This document shows, piece after piece, positions 54,826 through 64,000 of a DNA stretch of 64,000 nt. Every line of letters begins with the position of its first letter. The first letter of the stretch is position 1. The stretch is from Gari tellinella. Lineage: Eukaryota > Mollusca > Bivalvia > Cardiida > Psammobiidae. The notes beneath the pieces were generated by a model. That model was not told the origin of the DNA. It saw only the letters and a list, made by a program, of their open reading frames with translations, and ran no database searches. The translations under genes and the position numbers were made by a program. The stretch lies in assembly GCA_922989275.2 (NCBI GenBank), contig OV277859.1:86858198-86922197 (forward strand). The letters are read 5' to 3'.

Positions 54826-55040
54826 TGAGTTTCGATATGTAGCTACCCGCCTGAGACACGTATTAGTATGCCGTGTCCGCATGGATTCGAGTCCCGACAA
54901 ACCTATATACTGTTTTCTTTGAAATGCTTTAACATAATATCTTTTTCTACACTAACAATTACGTGTTTATAAATGCGCCTGGCATGCATTTACAAAACAA
55001 AAATTGTTTAAGTCATTTGGTTAACAGTCTCTTAAATACT
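54826..55040 (+). mobile_element. MF7-like fragment with a tRNA-like B box
   Basis: GTCCGCATGGATTCGAGTCC (about 54886-54896) is a B-box-like match in the position and wording of MF7 copy 1 (GTCTCCGCATGGATGG...TTCGAATCCC). It is followed by TTTCTTTGAAATGCTTTAAC and ATGCATTTACAAAACAAAAATTG, which parallel the MF7 right half. The terminus is not preserved. Confidence 0.5.
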
Positions 55041-55106
55041 AGATAGGAATAACACCGAAAGGAACTTATTGTACTATTTCTACCCCGCATTAAGCAGTAA
55101 AGCTTC

Positions 55107-55359
55107 TTAACCCTTTACCTCATAACCCTGTTTCTAGTTTTGAAGACAGGTAACTACTTAAAGCAGGTTGAAAGTAAAGCAGAATGTGCCTTAAGGCACA
55201 TTCTGCTTTACTTTCACCCTGCTTTAAGCTAAAATATACTAGGCTATATAAAATATTTGTTTTAGTATTTGTTCATGAGGGTATAAACTGGAACTATCTT
55301 CTGCGGCGGAGGAATAAATTAAATATGCTAAAAGTCGCTTCTATTGGGTAAAGGGTTAA
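55107..55359. mobile_element. MITE family MF3, complete copy with TTAA duplication
   Basis: TTAA (55107-55110), CCCTTTACCTCATAACCC, hairpin AAAGCAGAATGTGCC/GGCACATTCTGC, AACTGGAACTATCTTCTGC, GGGTAAAGGG, TTAA (55356-55359). Confidence 0.9.
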
Positions 55360-55870
55360 GAGGTATTGATCAACACTCCATCACTAAGTGGTCACTAAAT
55401 GCAAGATTGGTTTGTGCTCTAAAATAAAGTTTGAGTGAAAAAGGCCTGTAAGGTACATATGTTCTTGCATAAAATATTTTTATCTTAAAAGAGATTGAAT
55501 TTCGTATTTTACAAGTGAAATGAAAGACATGCAGACTTTGAGTTGCATGTGTCATACAAATGGAGGCAAACATCTTAATACAATGTAATGTACTAGAAAA
55601 ATTGCTTACACGTTTGAAGCAAAGCTTTGCAATGTTACTTGTACATTCTATTACCGTGATAAATCATATATAACATAACCAAATTATTCAAACAAAAAAG
55701 AGCCATGAGAACTGGAACAAACTTCGAGTAAAGCAATATAGTTTAAATTTTGTTTGTTATAAATATCAAAGTCATTTACTTTAAGCAAGCGCAACACGAT
55801 GATTAAACAGTTTGCAACCCGATCTGACGCGACAAGCAGGGTGAGATTTATCCTAGCTGAGTTGAAGGTA
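55360..55870. other. No recognisable gene
   Basis: AT-rich; a decayed hairpin-core echo at about 55805-55830 (ACAGTTTGCAACCCGATCTG). Nothing else supported. Confidence 0.4.
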
Positions 55871-56075
55871 CAGTAAAAAACTCCCTATTACAACCACAAA
55901 CCTATGTTAATTATTATCTGCTTACGATAGGTGAATGTTTAAAGCTAATTGACAATAAAACAGAAAGTTCCTTAAGAACTTTCTGTTTTATTGTCATTTC
56001 GCTTTAAGCTGTCATCAGTCTTTTATACTTTAAATTAACCTTCGTGTTAGTGGTCGTGTTAAAGAGGTTTTACTG
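55871..56075. mobile_element. MITE family MF6, complete copy, TA-flanked
   Basis: CAGTAAAAAACTCCCTATTAC after TA (55869-55870) and AAAGAGGTTTTACTG before TA (56076-56077). Strong central palindrome: AAAACAGAAAGTTCCTTAAG and complement. 205 bp. Confidence 0.9.
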
Positions 56076-56077
56076 TA

Positions 56078-56827
56078 TTCAATTAAAAGCGACTGCAAAC
56101 TTCTCGAGGTGAAGAGTCGATATTTAAATCAGATTTATTTCGCTGAAAACAAGCACGATTCAGCAAATGACGCTTTAGCACTTACGAGTGTTACATGTTT
56201 TGGAAAGCAGTTAGAATCCAGATAAGATACAGAGTTAATCGAATTTCGATTGGAATTGCAGTTGTTTGACATTTGTTTTTTTCCCCTTTATTTAAAGAGG
56301 CATCTTCGTCTACATTCAAATGTTTTTGCATACAACACTTTTAGATCAAACGGTTTTATAGTGAAATACGGGTTAAACATAATTTATCAGCCGTTGCTTT
56401 TAACGGCTTAGATGCGAGGTTTACTGATTATACTTAACCCATTTTCTACCAAAATGCCATCTTATTAAGGTAGCTCGCTAGTGAGCTTAGTTTTCATGAA
56501 ATGTGTTTTTCATAGACTTGCATACAAGGTTAAAGATATTGTTTAAACATTATAATATACATTTTCTATCTAGAAAATGTAGCAAAACAGACACAAAAGG
56601 ATTTACCAACTTCAATTTGTGGCTTGATAGTTCGATCAAATCTTATATTCCGATTTAATGACTTGTTATCCATTAAACGGAACGTAAATGGACATATATG
56701 ATTGGAAAAAAGTTAGAAGACATTGTTTCTAACCAAAGAATGCTAATCATAACATGTCCCTTGATCACTGAGTTATGGCCTGACAAGTCAAGAAAATCGG
56801 ACACTGCATTTAAAATAAAGGTATGAA
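56078..56827. other. No recognisable feature
   Basis: AT-rich; nothing supported. Confidence 0.45.
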
Positions 56828-56890
56828 TCGAATGGGGCTCGAACTTACGACCCTTGGCTTGCTAGTCAATCACTCTACCAACTAAGCGAT
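56828..56890 (-). other. tRNA-like remnant (Ala-like), probably a SINE head
   Basis: Minus strand: CGCTTAGTTGGTAGAGTG (A box) and GTAAGTTCGAGCCCC (B box), at tRNA-like distance, with an anticodon-loop-like CTAGCAA. The T-stem and anticodon stem have mismatches, and no proper acceptor stem closes the molecule. I therefore do not call a tRNA gene. Confidence 0.6.
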
Positions 56891-57599
56891 GAAGTTTATT
56901 AACATATTCTTTATGTAAATCTTTCTAGTATAAGCACGTGCGGAAACAGTCCATATCCGCTCGCCCGCAAGAAAACTATCATTATGCGAAAGGCCTTTAC
57001 CGTCTGCAAGTTATCTCCCAATTTAGATTTGCAACACAGAAACTTAAAACGTTATTGCAATAAACAAATAATCTTAATTCTTCTTTGACGCTGTGTCATT
57101 TGATGGTGTTTTATCAACTATCAACTACATGTATTTGAAAGTTTGCAACATAGAACCATTCAATGACAATATATAGAAATTTATGCAGATAGGATGCTGA
57201 TAGATTCAGGTTGAAAGTAAAATGGACAGCTAAAACTAAGCAGTATGAGTTATATGCTATCTAGAATAAAGTGCTATCTGTCTAAAACACGTGTTAGGAC
57301 TATTCATTAAAATGATTAGACTAGTTTGGTTGCAAAATTACACTAACCATGAAACGAGTATTAAATAGAATTTATCTAACTGAGATGAGAAATCTCTATA
57401 AATCATCGATAGGTATATAATAAAGCTGCTAAAATTGCAGCTTGGTGTAAGATGACTGAATTCATCTTCACTATTATTGCAGTGACGATATAATGTTGTG
57501 ACGTCACGTCACAATATTTTTTGTTACGTCGCGCGTAAATAATTAATTTTGTGTGCTTTCTCTGTAAAAACGTCATTAAAAATATTTCTATGTATAATA
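56891..57599. other. No gene seen
   Basis: AT-rich; a short CRE-like double palindrome GTTGTGACGTCACGTCACAA lies at about 57493-57512. Nothing else supported. Confidence 0.45.
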
Positions 57600-57764
57600 A
57601 ATAGAATAATCAATTTCTTTGGATTGATATGAAAAATATATATCACTCGAATTGGTTGTAATCTGGTTAAAACTCGTCAATCGGAGTCGTTTTAACCAGA
57701 TAACAACCCATTCTCGTTATATATTTTTCATATCAATTCAAAGGAACTGATTATCCTCTATTTA
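57600..57764. repeat. Foldback element
   Basis: AATAGAATAATCAATTTCTTTGG, ATTGATATGAAAAATATATATC on the left is mirrored by GTTATATATTTTTCATATCAAT, TCAAAGGAACTGATTATCC on the right. At the centre, ATCTGGTTAAAACTCG is mirrored by CGTTTTAACCAGAT. Likely a palindromic MITE; no second copy seen here. Confidence 0.8.
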
Positions 57765-58389
57765 ATGAATGAAAAAGATTGATATTGGTTCAACCATTAG
57801 AGAGTTTCTTTGAACGCAATATCGAAACATAGGTATATTACGTCTGCAAAAAAATCATCTTTGTTACACAATATTGTAAATGCACTTAATATAATATGTT
57901 ATGTATTTCCTACCGTTCATACAATTAATATATTCACAACATCAGCTTTAGTTTAGTTTAAACAATATTTTATTCAGAAGAAAAAGATTGGACAACAGGC
58001 AAAGCCTATGTGAGTCCTCTCCAAATACAATCAAGGTATGAACAATGGTATACATATACATGTATGAGTCGAACTTATAAATTATTGTAAGTATATGTGC
58101 GTGTATAAAGATACTTGTAATCAAGTAAAATATGTATCTAACTACAGTTGCAGTTCGATATCGTAAACTCGCCCAACTCGAATATATTCCTATTTTCCTA
58201 TCAGCTTTGATGATATATCTGGTATCTGACAGATTCCCTTAAATAATTGTTATTAAAGTATGTAATAAAATAATAATACATCTTCAATAAAACACCTTCA
58301 CTGACATTACGTCATCTGCTTTAAACAAATGTAGTCTGTCAATGCACATTTAACGTCTCATAATCCCGGTTGTGAGCTAAATTGTTTAT
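57765..58389. other. No recognisable feature
   Basis: AT-rich; nothing supported. Confidence 0.45.
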
Positions 58390-58634
58390 CAGGGGCCCGT
58401 TTCATAAAACTTCGTACAACAAAATCGGTCTAAGTCCAAGCTTTAAAATACATTTAATTTCTGATTTCTCTATCTAATCCTGTCTTGTGACATCTCTTTG
58501 GAACCGTCTTTTCAAGACGGTTCCAAAGAGATGTACAAAACAGGATTAGATGGAGAAATAAATAAAAATTGAGAATATTATAATCTGACTTACGACAGCA
58601 TTTGTCGTACGAAGTTCTATGAAACGGGCCCCTG
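58390..58634. mobile_element. MF9 foldback MITE (CAGGGGCCCGTTTCATAAAA), complete
   Basis: Left end CAGGGGCCCGTTTCATAAAA and right end TATGAAACGGGCCCCTG are inverted. Matching inner arms include CTTCGTAC/GTACGAAG. At the centre is a perfect 21-bp hairpin (58490-58510 with 58514-58534, loop 3 nt). The second copy at 59652-59790 lacks this central hairpin. Confidence 0.85.
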
Positions 58635-59390
58635 GTCTTTGTTCGGGAAGGCTGGAGTATACGTATAAACCGTGCATTGTGTCAACTTAAATCCCAACGT
58701 TTAACTTGTGGAAAACCCAACACTACATATACACACATACAATCAAAATAGCATGAAGAATTACCAATTCCCATTTTCGATATTCTGGCATGCATTTGTC
58801 GATCAGTGTAATCTGTCTTTACAAGAAGGGCAGCATATTTATACTGCTTACACGATAAACCAGATCTCATAACGTTTTATATGGCTTCTATTGATCAATT
58901 TCCAAAACTGCACCATTGACGTGTAATACTTTGCAAGCTTATCCGATATTTGATTAAAGGAGCTTTCTTCTTTATCTTTTTGACGTGATTGTTGCTGCCA
59001 ACAATCTCACTTTCTGTTAATTCATTTTAAATAAGTTTAGAACTTTAGAATAAGTTTGACTGTATTTAAATTTCTCTTAAATGTATCAAGTATATCAGCT
59101 CTACGTCATGTGCAATATTAGTGTCAGCCTCTGTTTGATTTGTTCTTTGAAAGTGCTACACATCCAAGCTATAAGATATTACGGTATATCTCTAGAGGCA
59201 GTTTGAACGCTGAGAGAAAAGCTTTCTATAAGGAAGACGGATTGCATTACATCACTTACAACACTACCGGTTGATACCGAGTCCAGATAGAGTTACGAGC
59301 ATCAAATATAAATATTGGATTTAGATTTGATTGCTGCAAGTTGACACATGATACTTTTGACATAAAACAGATAATAATGTTCACCATAAA
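58635..59390. other. No recognisable feature
   Basis: AT-rich; nothing supported. Confidence 0.45.
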
Positions 59391-59636
59391 TTAACTCATT
59401 GAGTCCTAGTGACGCATATATGCGTCCTTTACCAAAAGTGTACCTAAGAAGAGTACACCTGTCTAATGCAAAACAGTGAAGTCCCAGATTAGAGGGCAGG
59501 AGCCCTCTAATCAGGAACTTCACTGTTTGCCATTTTGCAATATATCATAAAAAACAACCCTAAAATGTCTAAAATGGACCAGCCCTTATTGTAAATTGGA
59601 ATTGTCCATTGAAAGTTCCAGGGAATACTGAGATAA
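59391..59636. mobile_element. MITE family MF4 copy
   Basis: TTAA (59391-59394), CTCATTGAGTCCTAGTGACG, CATATATGCG palindrome, hairpin AAAACAGTGAAGTCCCAGAT and complement (about 59470-59528), GAAAGTTCCAGGGAATACTGAG. The right TTAA has decayed. Confidence 0.82.
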
Positions 59637-59651
59637 GCAGTACGTTGTGAC

Positions 59652-59790
59652 CAGGGGCCTGTTTCATAAAACGTCATAAACCATCTAATCCTAATCTTAT
59701 ATTAGACAGAGAAATCAGAAATTAAATATATTTTAAAGTTTTGACTTACGAATGTTTTTGTCGTACGTAGTTTTATGAGAACGGTCCCTC
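59652..59790. mobile_element. MF9 foldback MITE, shorter copy
   Basis: CAGGGGCCTGTTTCATAAAAC at the left and TTTTATGAGAACGGTCCCTC at the right, with ATCTAATCCTAATC and GACTTACGAATG blocks shared with 58390-58634 but no central hairpin. Confidence 0.8.
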
Positions 59791-59967
59791 ATTTTAGGAA
59801 ATTGATGTCAGCCGCTATATATGCACGTTAGTGTTATTTTAGGAAAAAGCATTTACTTTCAAAAGTATATTGAGCAAAAACATAAAATAAGTTGTGTTGA
59901 GTCGAACCCGTCAACATTATCAAGCATTTACTGTACATTTATTTATGAATTAAACAATACCTATGTA

Positions 59968-60213
59968 CAGTGGAGAATCTGTTATTCTTTCCCAATAAAC
60001 GCGTTTACGCAAAAACTATTATTTGCAGTGCAAACAGTTTGGAGTCAGATCAGACGCCTGGTAACCCGGCGTCTGATCAGGCTCCAAACCGTTTGCCACC
60101 AAGATAAACAAGAATTATCAGAATTGTCCAAAAGTTGTTCTTTTCTACGTTTTAGTGCTTTGCGTTTGCGTACGTTTGCGTTTAAACGGGAAAGATTAAC
60201 AGATTCTCCACTG
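59968..60213. mobile_element. MITE family MF1, complete copy, opposite orientation
   Basis: CAGTGGAGAATCTGTTATTC after TA (59966-59967) and TTAACAGATTCTCCACTG before TA (60214-60215); 246 bp, the same as the copy at 440. Hairpin core 60028-60096. The inner strip GCGTTTGCGTACGTTTGCG is the complement of the left strip in the 440 copy. Confidence 0.92.
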
Positions 60214-60215
60214 TA

Positions 60216-60713
60216 AACTTTCGGTATGCACGCACGTTCGGTGGCGGAAATAGGGTCATATATACTCGAGAGCTGATGAGGTAAGGGATCGAAGACGATG
60301 CAACGCTTAATATATATGAAATACATCTTTGTGTAAAATTCAGTTCATATTCTGGTTTTGAAAAAATATCCAAGTCATGTGATACGTAGTACTAAAGTGC
60401 TAAATGCTAAAAAAATTTATTTTTCAATGGCACACGAATTTAGATAACATCACTACCGAACATATTATGAACAAATCTGATTTGGAACAGTCAATATCAT
60501 CCTGGTATCATGTCATATTGAAATTAAATAGGTAGCTGTATTTATGGTGTTTTATGTTTATCGGTGTTAACGTGGTCCTATTACAAAGCACAACTATATG
60601 AGTTTGATTGGAGTAATAATATGATTATCAAATTATTATTCAAATGCCTTATGACAAAGTTTAAGATCCATCGACGTTAATGTAACCGTAAAGAGCAGAA
60701 ACAAAATGCATTA
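60216..60713. other. No recognisable feature
   Basis: AT-rich; nothing supported. Confidence 0.45.
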
Positions 60714-61064
60714 CAGCGCTCCCTCTCTACAACGACACTCAATGGGAGACACAGATTGTGTGTTTTGTTCGGAGGGAATCGTTATAGAGAGGGAAAATAA
60801 AGACTTGGCTTACATTTTCAAACAGCTTGAATCCAGATAAGACGCCGCGTAACGCAGCGTTTGATCTAGATTCAAACTGTTTATCACTCGTCATTATATG
60901 TATTCTACCGAAATGTTCACTTATATGTAACTGTGAGATAAAAAAGCAGACGACATTTTATGCAGACGACATTGCAGCAGTAAAAGTGTTAAACATAATT
61001 GTTCCGTTTAGGGAATTTCGGCAAGGGTCGTTGTTGGGAGGGCCGTTGTAGAGAGGTAACGCTG
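60714..61064. mobile_element. MITE family MF2, complete copy, reverse orientation
   Basis: CAGCGCTCCCTCTCTACAAC after TA (60712-60713) and GTAGAGAGGTAACGCTG before TA (61065-61066); 351 bp. Contains AATGGGAGACACAGATTG, hairpin core 60820-60881 (CAAACAGCTTGAATCCAGAT), GCAGACGACATTTTATGCAG and TTGTTGGGAGGGCCG. This is the copy where both TA flanks are clearest. Confidence 0.92.
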
Positions 61065-61066
61065 TA

Positions 61067-61609
61067 TTTATAACTGAGTGTCATGTACATACGGCAAAAT
61101 CACAATCAGAGGTCCAGAAGTGTTTCATCTTGTCAAAAAATCAACTTTTTCAAACAGCTCTGATATTGAAACAAAGTCATTTTTTGTGGAAGATGAAGAA
61201 ATTTCAGCATCAAACATTGACTTTTGTCCCATATTGTACACCATTTTTCTGGATTTTGTTTATTTTCTTAAAGTGCTACAAAGTTATTTTTATCAATTTT
61301 TCTGTAGTGCCTGTGACAAAAATTAATAGACATGAATTACTTAGATCTGCATAAAATACTCAATATTCTATATTTTATAATGATAAGGCCATGTGAACCT
61401 TGTAGATTATCTATTTTGATGATAACAGCAGCAGCAGAAAGATAATGTAAATGGCAGGAACTGATGACATCATCAATACAAAATTTATGATATCATCAGC
61501 ACACACTGGTGTAATAACTTTTGATGTCATTATTTGTGATACAGTACATATGTAAAAGGTGTAGAAAACATTTAAATAACAGAAAGCTGCTAAAAGTGAA
61601 TCACTAGTA
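61067..61609. other. No recognisable gene
   Basis: Overlapping short plus-strand frames (61078-61354) lack any recognisable domain. The sequence may be part of the Penelope-like element's far 3' region, but I cannot set a boundary. Confidence 0.4.
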
Positions 61610-62276
61610 TTAAATGTCACAGACTCTACATATAAATACGAAAGACTCAAGCAGGAAACGTAACACAAACAATACACCCACCTCTCAAGCAGAACACACA
61701 CACACAGTCATACCACAACAAACACACACACACGCAATACCATTCCTTCATCTACACACTAAATAGAAAACAACACGCAAGACAAACATAAAGCAAAGTG
61801 AATATGGGAGCCCGCCTTGGTACGGTCAGTAGCAATCAATAACCAACTATAAATTAATTAATTATTAACAACCACTGGGGGTTAAACCTGGGTTTAGGGG
61901 CGCCCAACCTCACACTTATCTCCTATATTTACCTATAAAGACAAACAGTGTACATAAAATATAAACCCTGTTCCACAACCTCACAATCAAAAAGATCGCC
62001 AGCACAGTAAGTAAATACATGTAAAACATTTAGCAAAAATTCTATGACAAGATCATTAGTAACATGGGAAAGAATTAAACATTCAAGCCCGTGTTAAAAA
62101 TAACCCACTATGGCAACGGTCAAATTGTACTCAAGCGACTAGTCTGTAGTTACGAGTAACTGTAAGACATGGAAGGGTCTAGGGTACGACAGAGAGGGAG
62201 AGAAAAAACAAAGCACGAACATCCGACATAACTCTCCCGGTTAAGGACGGCTTTAAAGATACATCATCATGTAGTG
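61610..62276 (-). mobile_element. 3' region of the Penelope-like element
   Basis: Downstream of the reverse transcriptase stop on the minus strand. It includes CA/GT microsatellites (61690-61735) and the stretch at 61620-61850 that recurs inverted at 33436-34210. That recurrence shows that this non-coding part belongs to a repeated element. Confidence 0.65.
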
Positions 62277-64000
62277 CTAAGCCCTGTCTGTCGTCGCACA
62301 ACCAAAGAGGAAAGCATAGTTATCAATTGTAGATTGATCGATAACCAAACGTGAAGTGCGCAGCAATATAGTTGGATCATAATCTTTTTTGAGGAAAAAT
62401 CTAATACGTTTCACAAATAGGTTTTGAAAATGTATATGTCCAAGAATCTTACGAAGTCTGTAAATCACATCACCATAAAACTCCGGATGTGAAATACCTT
62501 GCCGCAGAAAAGACTTTAAGTTACATTTATACTTGTTAATGAGAGGAAGATTTCTATAAAAGAATTTAGAAAATGTTTTACGAAGTTTATGAAATCTGTA
62601 CCCCTGTTTAAGAAGCTTTTCAGTAATAGTTTTATTACGAATGTGGAAGTCCTCAACAGAGGTACAGGCCCTAGCAAAGCGAATAAGTTGTGAAATATAA
62701 ACCCCGTAAGATGTGGAACGGGGAACATCGCCATCTAGATGAGGATAATTTACAATACTAAAATCAAAATCATCTCGTTTATCGTAAATCTTGGAAGAAA
62801 CAATTCCGTTATTTATAAAAAGATCCAAATCTAAAAATGGTGCCGAAAAAATGGGTTGTCTATATTAAAAATATCATCTAGATAGCGCGATGTATTGTTA
62901 AAGGCTTCGATCATATCTGCCTGTGTATCAGGTTTTAGACTAAGCATAAAGTCCCCTCATAACAGTACAAAAATAGGTCTGCGACAAGGGGCGCACAGTT
63001 TGTACCCATAGGAATACCAATCACTTTGCGGTATATGGTACTCCCAAAACGTACATAAATATTGGCCAGAAGAAATTTTAGTGATTCACAGACATCGGTG
63101 CAAGTCCACATAGTGTAATGCTTAACGGTGTCATTTGTAAAAAATGCACGATCAGTATTACACGCCAGAAATAGCTTCCTTTCTCTGGCAAAAGTCTTTT
63201 CAATAAGTTGTATAAGTTTAGCTTTTATTAGATTATGAGGTAAGGTAGTATATAGTGTTGAAAAGTCATACGTACTTATATTGCAAGCTTGGTATTTTCT
63301 ATATTCAAGCTTCGCCAAAATTTCATTAGAGTTTTTGATAGACCAAAACAGATTAAGTCCAGAATTTTCGTAAGTCTTATCACAATACCTTTGAACATGT
63401 TCTTTGATTTTAATTAAAGACGATGTTAAAAGTTTGGAAAGCTTAGTAGTAGTACATGCACTTGAATTAGCAATAAAACGAGACTTATAAGGTGTTTTGT
63501 GGAGTTTTGGTATCCAGTACATTGTAGGAAGTTTGTGACATGTAATGTTGACATCAGCTTTTAATTGTTTACATGTATCAAGATGATCAGATACTACATT
63601 ACGCTCCGTTAAATTGGTAGATATATAGGAATTTGTATTCACAAGTTCCTGGTTAAAAGTATCAACATAATGTAATCGTCATACAATTATCACATTATTG
63701 GATGCTTTGTCGGCAGGAACGAGTACATACTTTGAATGAAAGTCTTGTATGCCCTTCTTTAAGTGACGAATGTTAAATTTAGGTTTAGGTGGTAAAAGAT
63801 GGTTATTGGATAAATAGGACGAAATCCGGATATCGATAATATCAAAAATTAATTCTTTCCATTTTGAAAGAGCGTAATTTTCAGCATGTTCTCTTCGGCA
63901 CCAGTTGGTACTATAATTATTCAAAGCTTCCGAAATATGATTACGGCAAGTATCGAAATCAATTAAGGCAGGTAATCTAAATTTAGGTCCCTTACTCAAA
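62277..64000 (-). pseudogene. Penelope-like reverse transcriptase, broken, 5' end outside window
   Basis: Minus-strand frame entering from the right edge. An in-frame TGA lies at 63679-63681. Then follow the finger region WIPKLHKTPYKSRFIANSS (about 63460-63520), catalytic motif A YDFSTLYTTLPH (63233-63268) and motif B GIPMGTNCAPL (about 62985-63020). A first frameshift falls at a C4 run (62953-62956); the catalytic YLDD box (62873-62884) is then in another frame. A second shift at an A6 run (62846-62851) leads to a 183-codon thumb/C-terminal part with DKRDDFDF and YGVYISQLIRFARAC. The order and motifs fit the Penelope-like class; no GIY-YIG endonuclease is seen C-terminally, so it may be N-terminal and off-window, as in Naiad-type elements. 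Clade is an inference. Confidence 0.78.

Noticed and set aside
56828..56890. tRNA-Ala gene on the minus strand
   Set aside because: Mismatches in the T and anticodon stems and no acceptor stem; more likely a SINE head or pseudogene.
61078..61354. Two overlapping plus-strand frames (82 and 74 codons)
   Set aside because: Phe/Ser-rich, overlapping in different frames, with no domain; they lie near the Penelope-like tail.

Overview
The window looks like AT-rich nuclear DNA from an animal, built almost entirely from transposable elements and their remains. I find no convincing host protein-coding gene, no intact tRNA or rRNA gene, no operon structure and no CRISPR array. The density of short palindromic MITEs, a CR1/Jockey-type LINE, a Penelope-like reverse transcriptase and tRNA-derived SINEs suggest a marine invertebrate. 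A bivalve mollusc is my guess, from general familiarity with such repeats and not from a search.

Autonomous or formerly autonomous elements. (1) 6150-7326 is a Tc1/mariner-type transposon with near-perfect inverted termini, a TA duplication and a decayed minus-strand transposase. (2) 24746-28608 is a non-LTR retrotransposon with endonuclease, reverse transcriptase and a C-terminal Cys/His motif; its 1,144-codon frame is broken by four stops and no frameshift, and a 2A-like peptide motif precedes the endonuclease. (3) 61610-64000 (minus strand, running off the right edge) is a Penelope-like reverse transcriptase with one stop and two frameshifts. Part of its 3' tail recurs at 33436-34210. (4) 45419-52451 is a 7-kb unit with an A1...B1-A2...B2 split direct repeat layout, typical of tyrosine-recombinase retrotransposons of the Ngaro/PAT type, but with no recognisable reverse transcriptase or recombinase.

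Non-autonomous elements. I labelled the MITE families MF1 to MF9. MF1 (termini CAGTGGAG), MF2 (CAGYGYTCCC) and MF6 (CAGTAAAA) sit between TA dinucleotides. MF3 (CCCTTTACCC), MF4 (CTCATTCACC), MF5 (CCCTTTCA), MF7 (AGGGACTCGCAACC, carrying a tRNA-like segment), a single element at 23130-23343 and an 814-bp element at 1781-2594 sit between TTAA tetranucleotides, as piggyBac-type insertions do. MF8 has termini GAGCCGAATTATTCACAC and MF9 has termini CAGGGGCCCGTTTCATAAAA. A palindromic core (CAAACAGTTTGGATCCTGATCAGACGCC-like; arms partly diverged but still self-complementary) recurs inside MF1, MF2, MF4, MF5 and other elements that have otherwise different ends.

Layout: 0-13.5 kb, MITEs and the Tc1-like element; 14-16 kb, a cluster of a 13-bp motif in both orientations; 16.6-24.2 kb, MITEs, a SINE and a palindromic AT-rich satellite; 24.2-28.6 kb, the LINE; 28.6-45.2 kb, MITEs, tRNA-like SINEs and the retroelement tail copy; 45.4-52.5 kb, the split-repeat element; 52.6-61.1 kb, MITEs and foldback elements; 61.6-64 kb, the Penelope-like element. 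Several nested insertions give internal 'empty sites' that confirm element ends and the TTAA target duplication.
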